Shown piece by piece: positions 45,410 through 56,053 of a stretch of DNA of 64,000 bases. The position numbers and the translations under genes were made by a program. Location: positions 2,232,001-2,296,000 of the forward strand of contig JAWHQI010000262.1 of assembly GCA_033032865.1 (NCBI GenBank). The letters run 5' to 3'. A model generated the notes under the pieces. That model was not told the DNA's origin. It made no database searches and was given only the letters and a program-made list of their open reading frames with translations. The DNA is from Dactylorhiza incarnata. Its lineage: Eukaryota > Streptophyta > Magnoliopsida > Asparagales > Orchidaceae. The stretch's first letter is position 1, and every line of letters begins with the position of its first letter.

Positions 45410-47177
45410 ACACTTTGCTTGTCCCCAAGCAAAGAAATATGCTTTAGCTAATAAAATAAAATGACTAATCAAAAAGATTTAATTATGCTAAACACGAGTA
45501 CCTTGCGAAATTCCAAGTAGGGAGAATAGTGAAAAGGAAACCTAAAATAAGTACTTTATTTAAGCTTAATTTTTATACCCTTTACTAACAAAAATTAATC
45601 ATCCAAAATTTTAACTAAAAAGTTTTAAAATAAAATTGAGCAAAGTAACAAGTGAGATAGTGCATTGAATTGTTACTAAACCCTAAGAGACAAATTATAA
45701 TTATATCATTCTAAGAACAAGGATCTAAATTCATACCCAAGACTTAACTATTCTACTTTTCTTCTTTACTTAGCTAAAGCAAATTTAGGAGCATGAATCA
45801 AGAGGACTTTATTAGGACCGAAATGTTTGGTTTAGTCATATGATTTGGAATGGGAATCGAAGATAAAAGTGATTGCTATAATCACACTAAACCATAAACA
45901 TGAGTTTTATAAAATTTCCGATATGAATGATAAGAGGCAATCCTTCATTATAAGCATATAGCATATTTTCTTTCTTTCTCTTTCATAGCCAATTTTTTTT
46001 TTATAAAACTCACACTAACATTTTTTTTTTTTTTTGAAATTTTGGCAAAGATAACTAATACAAATATGCTTAAAATATCTCCTTTTTGAATAAATTCTTT
46101 TCTTTGAAGCTCTCCATGCAATAAACCAATCACACTCTTTTAGAAATTTAAATAAAACTCAAAGTGTTAGTGTGATTCAAATAGGTTTGGAAATTTTGGC
46201 TTTGGTGAAAAATTTGATAAGTGGAGGTGACAATAAAACATGGGAAAAGGCTCAAAAGAGGCTAACAACGGGTTTCTTTTTAAGGCTTGGCATGAAGGCT
46301 CAAACTTAAAACAAAAATGGCCTAAATCATATTCATTGCTCTCTAAATTTATTTAAAGCATGAGTTTTGAAGGATTTCAAAAAGTAAGCCCTAGATATTA
46401 AATAAAGACTAATGAACTTATCCTGAAAATAAGAATAATAAGCGTCTAGGATTATTCACATTTACTACACAAATCAAAAGTTAACCTTGCAAAATATATC
46501 TAAAAATGAAGAGAAAAATAGTGGATGAAGAATTTTTACGAAAGTAAAGAAGATAAAAGAGAAAACGATAAGGAAAGTACAAGATTTTAGAAAAAACTTT
46601 TCAGATTAACATGCTACCTAGAATTAGAACACTACATGAGTCAACAATTTACTTGTGAAACATAATTAAAAGTAGGATTAGAAATTTTGAAATTAACTAA
46701 GGCTATATAAAATATTTTGGGAAAAACAAAACATAAAGCAAGGGGTACTATTGATTTTACCAAAATCTAATTTAGACTACTAAAACAAAAGAAAAGAAGA
46801 CATTCTCCCCCAAGCTTACGATAGACATTGTCCTCAATGGAAAAGGAGAGTGAAGGAAGGGGTAACTAAGAAAAGAAATTAAAACTGAAAAACTGAAACA
46901 GGCACTTCCCTGGATTTATGGGCTTGAAAGGATGTGTGATGCCGCTCCCCCTTGTTGGCGCTTTGAATCTTCATGAAATATCATCTTGAATTTTTCTTGA
47001 AACCAGCAATGTTGAAGCAGGCGATCGCCGAAGTTGAGAGTATCGGAGCCATCCAGGGCCAAAGAAAAATTAAAACAACAAATTTTAAAAACCTTGGGTT
47101 ACCTCCCAAGAGCGCCCTCTGTTTAATGTCGTTTGAGCTCGACTAAAGGAATATAGTTCAAAAGTTAATCCAAATTA
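45410..47177 (-). other. Athila-2 3' noncoding region
   Basis: About 1.8 kb of AT-rich sequence after pol. No env-like or other credible frame was found. Features seen: AAACAGAGGGCGCTCTTGGG near 47112-47131, a motif also found after Athila-1 pol; and a second polypurine-like run at 46802-46820. Confidence 0.7.
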
Positions 47178-50100
47178 TTACAGTCCAGACAAAAGAAGTT
47201 TTTCACTGTCCATGTCAACATTGTCACCAGAAAAATAAAGTTTTAGATGATGCCCATTAACCTTGAAATCACCCTTATCTGGGTGTGATATCAAAACAGT
47301 TCCATACGGATAAGCTTCCTTTACATTAAAAGGACCTGACCATCTAGATTTTAACTTTCTAGGAAATAAACGTAGACGAGAATTATAAAGTAATACTTGG
47401 TCGCCTGGTTTAAATGTTTTCGGGTGCCTTAAATTTTTATCGTGAAAGCATTTCGTTCATTCCTTGTATAATTTATTATTTTCATACGCATTGGAGCGCC
47501 ACTCATCGAGTTCGTTGAGTTGGAATTTTCGAAGATCGGCGGTGGAGTGGGGATCAAACTTTAAAAATTTAAGGGCCCAGAAAGCACGATGTTCTAATTC
47601 GACCGGTAAATGGCATGATTTCCCATATACTAACCGATACGGTGTACAACCGATGGCGGTCTTGTACGCTGTTCGGTAAGCCCATAGAGCATCGTCTAAT
47701 TTATGTGACCAGTCCTTACGTGAGGTGGAAACAGTTTTTTCTAAAATACGTTTGATTTCTCTATTCACTACCTCGACCTGGCCGTTAGTTTGGGGGTGGT
47801 AAGCAGTTGAAAGCTTATGTGTAACGCCATATTTTAAAAGTGTTTTTGCAAATTGTGCGTTACAAAAGTGCGAACCCCTGTCGCTAACGATGGCCCTAGG
47901 AGTACCGAATCGAGAAAATAATTTTTTTAAGAAAATAATAACGACTCGGGAGTCATTGGTAGGAAGAGCTTGGGCCTCTGCCCATCGAGACACGTAGTCT
48001 ACCGCAACTAAAATGTATTTATTACCATGGCTAGAAGGAAGAGGACCTACAAAATCAATTCCCCAAAGGTCGAAAACTTCGCACTCGAGGAAATAATTTT
48101 GCAACATTTCATTTTTATTTGAGATATTTCCGGTCCGTTGGCAGCTATCGCACCGTCTCAAAAAAGATTGGGCATCTTTAAAAAGGCTAGGCCAATAAAA
48201 GCCTGCACTAAGTACTTTGTGAGCGGTCCGATTGGCTTGATAGTGCCCACCAGTCGGTCCTTCGTGTAAGTGTTTGAAAATATTTTGTCCTTCTTCGAAA
48301 GAAACACATCTCCTTACTACTTGGTCTGCACAAACTCGAAACAGATACGTGTCCTCCCAAAAATAATTCTTCAGGTCAGAGAAGAATTTCTTCTTTTGCT
48401 GATAGGAAAATTCTCTTGGGAGGACTCGAGCTACTAAGTAGTTGGCGAAGTTTGCAAACCAAGGAGAAGGAGTAGTGTTGATTGATAATAACTTCTCGTC
48501 GGGAAAATAATCATTAAAAGTTTGTTCATTTAAATCTTCAATAAATGGGTTATCTAATCGTGAAAGATGGTCCACGGCCAAATTCTCAGCCCCCTTTTTA
48601 TCTCGGATTTCCAAGTCGAACTCCTGGAGGAGTAAGACCCAGCGAAGTAAGCGTGGTTTGGCATCCAGTTTAGAAAGTAAATATTTGAGGGCCGAGTGGT
48701 CCGTAAAAACAATAATTTTTGAAAGCGTAATATAAGGTCGAAATTTGTCGAATGCAAAAATAACTGCTAATAATTCTTTCTCCGTTGTGGTATAGTTCGC
48801 TTGCGCGGATGTAAGTGTTTTACTTGCGTAGAAAATAGGGTGGAAGTTTTTAGATATACGTTGTCCTAAAACGGCTCCCACCGCGAAGCTACTTGCATCG
48901 CACATGATTTCGAATGGAAGGTCCCAGATTGGAGCTATCATAATTGGCGCATTTATTAGCTTATTTTTGATTAATTGAAAAGCAGATAAGCATGTATCAT
49001 CAAAAATAAATGGAGTGTCTTTTTCTAAAAGATGAGTGAGTGATTTGGTAATTTTCGAAAAATCTTTTATAAACCGCCGGTAAAAACCGGCATGTCCTAG
49101 AAAGCTTCTTATGGCCTTAACGTTGGTTGGCGGTGGCAGTTTTTCGATCACTTCTATTTTTGCTTCATCGACCTCAATTCCTCTTGCTGATATCTTATGA
49201 CCTAAAACCAATCCCTCCCGTACCATGAAATGACATTTTTCCCAGTTCAGGGCGAGATTGGTCTCCTCACACCGTTCTAACACTTTTTTTAAATTTTCTA
49301 AACAAAAATCGAAGGAATCACCAAACCTGGAAAAGTCGTCCATAAATACCTCCATAATACTTTCTACGTACTTGTCGAAAATGGCCAACATACACCGTTG
49401 AAATGTTGCCGGCGCATTACATAAGCCAAACGGAATTCTTCGATAGGCAAAGGTGCCGAAAGGACAAGTAAACGTCGTTTTCTCCTGGTCCTCGGGCGAG
49501 ATGGGAATTTGGAAGTAGCCCGAGAGACCATCGAGAAAACAATAAAAGCTATGGCCGGATAATCGTTCTAAGATTTGATCGATGAATGGCAAGGGGAAAT
49601 GGTCCTTGCGGGTGGCGTCATTCAATTTGCGATAATCAATACACATACGCCACCCAGTCACCGTCCGTGTTGGGATTAAGTCATTATTATCATTTAACAC
49701 TACCGTGATACCTCCCTTTTTAGGAACTACTTGAACGGGGCTTACCCATTTGCTATCTGAAATTGGATAGATAATTCCTGCGTCTAATAATTTCACGACC
49801 TCACCCTTTACTACTTCTTTCATGTTTGGGTTTAATCGGCGTTGAGGTTGAATAGAATTTTGTGAATTATCTTCCATTAGAATTTTGTGCATGCAGAAAG
49901 ATGGACTTATGCCCTTAATATCAGAAATCTGCCAAGCAATTGCTTGGCGATGTTTTTGTAAAACTTTTAGCAATTTGGCATTTTCAGATCCACTTAAATG
50001 GGCCGACACTATTACTGGTAACTTAGAGTCTTTTTCTAAATATTCAGATTTTAAATGATTGGGTAGTTCTTTAAGTTCTAAAGTGGGAGGTTCCTCGTAT

Positions 50101-52463
50101 GAAGATTTGAAAGACTTTTCTTTTTCAAAAGTAATTTCTTCAAAAAATTTTGATTTAATTTGAAAATTTGAGGGGGCGGGAGCAATGCCCATTTTCATTT
50201 CTTGTAATATTTCAGTGGAGGTGTTTGAAGATGAACAAAAAGAAGAAGAACCATTTTCAGAATTACAAAAAGAAGGGTCTTCACTTAACACATCTAAGAA
50301 AAAACACGAATCGTCATTTTCTAGGGTATTTTTCATAGAGGGTGTTATGGAGAAGGTTACTTCATCATCTCCAACTCGGAGGAATAGCTTACCATTACTC
50401 ACATCAATGATAGCACGGGAGGTGGCAAGGAAGGGGCGGCCAAGGATTAGGGGAACCTCGACATCCTCTTCAATGTCCAAAATGACAAAATCCACCGGGA
50501 AGATGAATTTGTCTACTTTTACGAGCACGTCCTCCACAATTCCCAGCGGATATTTTATCATCCTATCTGCTAGTTGTATACTCATACGTGTGGGGCTAAG
50601 GGTGCCCACTCCTAACTTCTTAAACAAGGAGAATGGCATTAAGTTGATGCTTGCTCCTAAGTCGGCCAACGCGTTCTTTACAAATAGATCACCAAAGAGG
50701 CACGGGATAGAAAAACTACCCGGATCGTTAGCCTTTTTCGGTAATTTATTTGTTAGGATGGCGGAACACTCAGCATTTAAAGTTACGTGCGATAGATTTT
50801 CTAGCTTTTTCTTATTAGTTAGAAGATCCTTCAGGTACTTAGCGTACTTGGGCATTTGTGATATCGCTTCATGGAAGGGCAAATTGATGTGTATTTGCTT
50901 AAACATTTCCAGGAAGCGATGATATTGATCATCTAATTTTTCCTTGTTGAGTTGAGATGGATAAGGCGGGGCGGGGTTGTTTTTGAAAATATGAGGTGGA
51001 GTGATAAAATTTGTTTGAGTGAGTGGTGTTTTTAAAATAGGGGCGGATCTTGCCTCGGGCTCTTCGCTAACTGGACCGGATACTTGCTTTCCACTCCGAA
51101 GAGTTACAGCTTTCGCTTGCTCTTTCGGGTTGGGCTCGGTGTTAGCGGGAAGAGTCCCGGGCGGTCGCTCGGATATTATTTTGGCGAGCTGCCCGATTTG
51201 GTTTTCTAGATTTTTAACGGATCCGGCTAAGTTCCGGACGGTTGCTTCGTTCGTACTTATATATTTTGAAAACATCTCCTCCAAAGATGGAGGTTTTTGA
51301 AAGTTAACAGGGGGTGGAGGTGGTGTAAATTCATTTTGTAGAGGTGGGCGAGTTGTGTTTGCAGGATTACTCCAAGAAAAGTTCGGGTGATTACGCAGCG
51401 CAGGATTATAATTATTCGGTAATTGAAAACCAGGTGCATGAAAATTAGAAGCAGAATAATTATTATAAGCATTTCTATTGCCTACGTAATCAGCTTGTTC
51501 GGAGGTGGCTTTTTCGAATTCCCAAACCTGAGGTGCGGAAGGAGCATTCATTTCAGATATCTTTTTGCTAAGCATTTCCACTTGTAGTGCCAGCTGGGAG
51601 ACGTTATCCACTTCGTACATACCTGCAGCTTTGTTTGGGCGGGATCTTGGCACATTCCACTGATAGGTGTTCATGGCAATATCCTCAAATAGTTCAAGAG
51701 CGGCTTCCGGGGTTTTGTTATTTAAGGTACCACCGGAAGCGGCGTCTATCATTTGCTTAGTATGTTGGTTTAGCCCGTTATAAAACGTCTGCACTTGTAA
51801 CCATACAGGCAGAGCGTGATGAGGGCAATGTCTTAAGAATTCTTTATACCTTTCCCAGGTATCATATAGCGTTTCAGAATCTATTTGGCAAAAAGAAGAA
51901 ATATCATTTCTAAGCTTAGCAGTTTTCGCAGGTGGAAAATACTTAGTTAGAAATTTTTCAGTTAACTTGGCCCAAGTGGTGATAGAACCTCTAGGTAGAG
52001 TTGACAACCACTGCTTAGCCTTTGTTCTTAAAGAAAATGGGAAGAGTCTTAGCCTAATTGCATCATCCGTAACACCATTTATTTTGAAGGTGTCACAGAT
52101 TTCAAGGAAGCTAGCAATATGTGCATTCGGATCTTCATCTTGTAATCCGTCGAACTGCACGTATTGCTGCACCATGTGAATTATGCTTGGCTTTAGTTCG
52201 AAATTATTATTATTTATGGCAGGGCGGACTATACTAGTTTCCGTCCCTTCCAGGTTAGGCCTTGCATAATGGGACAGAGTCCATTCAGGGGCCGCAACCA
52301 TGTTGGGGACTTCATTTTGGTTAGGTTCGCCCATATTAACAACCGACTCCGAATCCTCAGCCAGTTCTTGGAATGTAGGATCTTGAACTTGCGATTTTCT
52401 CCGAAGAGTACGCTCAAGTTCTTGGTCCAAGTCTACAAGTTCTGACGGATTCGCTCGGGTCAT
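47178..52463 (-). pseudogene. gag-pol: Athila-2 Gag-Pol polyprotein, one stop from open
   Basis: One frame of 1761 codons broken only by TGA at 47459-47457; 1668 codons lie before it. Gag (about 50-420): [51 protein letters not shown]; no CCHC knuckle seen. Protease [12 protein letters not shown] near 640. [22 protein letters not shown] and [13 protein letters not shown]. RNase [50 protein letters not shown]. Integrase: [51 protein letters not shown]. All catalytic residues I can identify are present. The stop fits a CGA-to-TGA change at a CpG; the remaining 92 codons hold LKSRWSGPFNVKEAYPYG. Gag and Pol lie in one frame without a recoding signal, as usual in this clade. Confidence 0.94.
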
Positions 52464-52617
52464 AAACTAGAAAGAGAGAAGGGAAAATAAGATTGAGAAA
52501 TTCGAAAAAGTTCTCTCTTTTTTTTGAGTTAATTTTGTTTTTTCAAGAAAGAGGAGAGAAAAAAAAGAGGTGATAAAAGTAATAGATTCGTTCTTTCAAA
52601 ATATCAACAAAATGCGA

Positions 52618-52636
52618 GTCCCCGGCAACGGCGCCA
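52618..52636 (-). other. primer binding site of Athila-2 (tRNA-Asp type)
   Basis: Minus strand TGGCGCCGTTGCCGGGGAC, six bases after the 5' LTR; the standard Athila primer site. Confidence 0.93.
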
Positions 52637-52642
52637 AAAACT

Positions 52643-54293
52643 TGTTGATTAAAATTCCGCTTGCACGAAATGAAATCCGAACTAGCAATCCGAGAAGGCA
52701 AGTATACCTATCGAACTGTAGTATAGGAACACAAGTGTCGTATTAAAATCCGAGAACCGTTGATTACTTATACTCAAACGAATTACTATTATTTTATCTT
52801 AATAATTTTTTGGAAGGTTTTGTCTGCTAAGTTGAAATAAAAGCTGGATAAAAGTACGGCTAAACGATGATTAAGAAATAGCACTCGATCTTGACTTACT
52901 TCGACTTAAGTTGATCAAAATTCAAAAGCAAACTTAAAACTTAATAAAGTAAGGGTAGCTTGACCGTGGGGGTTCCTATAGTTTGAACATGCTTCTCTCG
53001 AAGATATGCCCAACTGAGTTTAGGAAAATCCGACCGAACTCTCGTCCCGTATTCGAATACCTAAAACTCGCTTTAAGTGGTGAACCCCGCTATTGGGTTT
53101 GACTCCAATCCAGGAGATTTACGTCATTCTCTCTCGAGAAATGTGTGTAACTCTCTTTACTCTTAAGTGCTCACTTCAGACTATCGGCCTCTCGGCTAGC
53201 CAAGAATGAAAGCAAAGGTGGAGATTATATATCGATAATATAGCTCCACTAAATTTTAATTAAGAGTGAATCTAAGGCCCAACACTTTAGAAAGTGAAAG
53301 AAGACTAAAGGATCATAACTTGATCAAATCATCCTCAGATCATCAAGATCGAGTACTTTGAGGATTTAGCTACTCATGGTGGAGGGGTAGGAGAGAGAAA
53401 TGATGAAGATTTTAAGAGAGCAAAAACATACAATTTTTATTAAACAAAAGTTCAACTGAGATTATAATTGCATGGAAAGCCTACTAAGCATTAGTAATAC
53501 ACTATAAAAGGAAATTACAAAGGCATTACAACATTCATATGAAAACTAGAAAAGGAAATGCATTGAAATAAGAGAGAGAGAGAGAAAGAGAATAAAATGA
53601 CATGAAAATCACTGAAAATAGAGTAGTAGCACTAGTTCTCTCTCCAAAAACTGAATGGGGAAAGCTTGGAGGTCATTTCAATTTATAGAAATTTTTCTGC
53701 CTCGGTCACGCCCTCAGTCACGCCCGTGACTAGGGGCATGACATTGTTTAATCAATTCTGCGGCTTGGATCAGGTTCGGCGCACGATTCTGACGCGATTT
53801 GATGGGTCACGCCCTAGGTCACGCCCGTGACTGAGGGCGTGACCATTTCAGTGGTTAGCTCGGGTCATGGGCACTAGCAGCGATCATGGGCACTGGCGGC
53901 TGGCTGACGTGGCAGTCACAGGCGTGACTGGAAGCACGCCCATGTAACAGTGGCGTGACCAATTCGGTGGTCAGCTGGTCGAATCTGAGCTGTTCACGGG
54001 CTGGTCACGGACGTGGCTTGCGTGTCACGGCCGTGTACTTTGGGCGTGTCTGACCAGATCTTCTGAATTATGTTGGCAGCAGCTTAACTGGAAACAGCAA
54101 CTTACACGCCCTAGGTCACGAGCGTGACCTAGGGCGTGACTTAGGAAATTTTGCATTTTTGACCTGAAAATTCAGAAAACTTAAGTTAGCACTAAAAATA
54201 GGAAAATGAACCAAAATTGCATTTAGGTAAACAACAATAAGCAAAAAGTAAGAGTAAATAACCTAATTAAACTAACTAGATTTAGCATTATCA
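52643..54293 (-). repeat. 5' LTR of Athila-2
   Basis: Complete, 1651 bp, TGTTGATTAA to ATTATCA on the plus strand. Compared with the other LTR it lacks one GATCATGGGCGCTGGCGGC unit and one CGTGTCACGGGCGTGACTTG unit. Confidence 0.94.
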
Positions 54294-55754
54294 CTGCGGT
54301 AAACAAAGCTCTTTTGGGAGACACCCCAACGTTATCTTCTTTCTCTTTTGTTTTTTGTTTTTAACTTGTTTTTGCAAGTTTTTGTTCCGGCAACCCCGAC
54401 TACCAACCAGGGAAGCCCTCTCCTCCCCTCTTCTTCCCCCTAGTTAGTTTTTTCTATTAAATTTAACGTAAATTCTTCTACTTTATTAATCGTGTTGGTA
54501 CTACATACTTAGTTTTAAACATTGGGGACATTGTTTAATTTTAAGTATATGGGTGTAGTGTGTAGCTTTCTAGAGTTTCTTTTTGAAAAAAAATTATATA
54601 CATTATAAAAAAAATTATTTTCTTGGAAAGGGAGGTTTGGGATGTCACCCCATCATATCTCTTAGTACCGGTGAGAGCCCTTCACAGGGAATACCTCAGG
54701 AAGTCCAAGAATTAATCTAAAAAAAAATACTCCTTACTTGTTGCTTTTATTATTATGTAGAAATCTAGTTTGAGGATTAATTATAAGCATTCTTATGTTT
54801 TTAATTTAGCTAATATTTTGTTTTATAAGAATTTGTTAGATTTAAATTTGAAGTAATTTAGTTTTAAGAAACACTTTATGTTTTTAATTCGATTAGAAAA
54901 TTTATTTAGCGCTACTTCTCTTTTTAATTTTAAATGTCTTTACTTTGTAGTAAATTGGCTAAACATTCTTGTATTTTTATTATATTCTCTACTAACTTTG
55001 AGATCTTAGAAAATTTCATTCCACTAAAAATTTGCACTCAAAATAGTTTAATTTAAAAACTAGAAGTATTGCTTTATCCCCCACCCTTTGTTGGCAAATA
55101 TAAAACGAGTTGTACAATATCATATACCATGGTAATAAGAGGATAAAATTCATTATCCCCTAAACATATGCACCCAAAATCTTTTAAAAGACTATATGTC
55201 ATGATGTATGAGGTTAAAATTCATTACTTCTAAATATATACATTTTGGGTTTTTGTTTGGAGAGAAATTTTTAAAAGATTATATGGCATGGAAAATGAGA
55301 GGATAAAATTCATCATTTTCCTAAACATATACAAATATGAAATTATGAGTGAGGATTCACCACCTCCAATTCAGGATCTCTTCATTTGCCATTTGGATTA
55401 AAACCCCTCCATAGCTAATTTTATTGGTTCTATACCTAAATGAAATTATTAAGAGAGCAATATTTTGGTAGGTGTCTTCTCCTTAAGTCTCTTTTAAGTT
55501 AGAGTTTCTATAATTTCAATCTAATTTTATATGAAATTTTCTACAATTTCGTTTGCTAAATAGTCATCTTTAGAAGTCTTTATCTAAGCATGTTTCTCTG
55601 TTTAAATTAATACCATAACTTATGACTTAATCTTGAATTTCTAGAATTTGTTTTTAACTTACTCTTGGTTTAATAAAATTTTAGTTAGATAGAAATAATA
55701 TCATTGTCTTGTAAATTATCTCTCATTCTTTTGCTCTGGAATAACAAAAGCTCA
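54294..55754 (+). other. Athila-1 3' noncoding region
   Basis: Resumes with GGTAAACAAAGCTCTTTTGG, the counterpart of the post-pol motif of Athila-2. It contains the repeat of the leader segment (54620-54717). No gene or env-like frame seen. About 240 bp of Athila-1, including the pol end, is missing at the Athila-2 junction. Confidence 0.75.
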
Positions 55755-55768
55755 AGTATGGGGGTGTT
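55755..55768 (+). other. polypurine tract of Athila-1
   Basis: AGTATGGGGGTGTT directly before the 3' LTR TGATGAGTAC. Confidence 0.85.
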
Positions 55769-56048
55769 TGATGAGTACTTTTTATACTGATCTTTTAGTA
55801 TAGTTATAATATAACTTTAATATGAATTTATATAATTTATATGTATTATCCTTAATAAATTGTTCCTTTTCATATTTATGTACTAACTTAAGCTTAATTT
55901 CTATTTTTCTGGTTTTTTGGACATTCTGAGCAGAAATTACAAGTACATGCCCTAGGTAACGGGCGTGACAAAGGGCGTGACAACCTAAGATGTTGTTCCA
56001 GACCTACTGCCACCATCCTGGGCTCATTCCGAGAAGATTAACCAAGTA

Positions 56049-56053
56049 CACGC
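56049..56053. repeat. target-site duplication of palindromic block, left copy
   Basis: CACGC, repeated at 58135-58139. The sequence with one copy removed reads AGTACACGCCCTTGGTC, matching the empty site AGTACGCGCCCTAGGTC in the 5' LTR (16474-16490). Confidence 0.88.

Larger units (their letters stand above)
43797..54293 (-). mobile_element. Athila-2, nearly intact Athila-like element
   Basis: LTRs 43797-45394 (left end missing) and 52643-54293, tRNA-Asp primer site, one long gag-pol frame with a single stop, and polypurine tract. The two LTRs are nearly identical apart from short tandem-repeat differences and a few substitutions, so this is one of the younger insertions. The left edge lost about 107 bp of LTR together with adjoining Athila-1 sequence, so no target duplicate is visible. 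Confidence 0.94.

Noticed and set aside
45410..47177. Envelope-like gene in Athila-2
   Set aside because: Some Athila elements have an env-like ORF after pol, but no frame longer than about 60 codons with a membrane segment is found here or at 54294-55754.
50185..50922. Open frame of 245 codons on the plus strand
   Set aside because: Antisense shadow of the Athila-2 protease and linker region; no recognisable motif.
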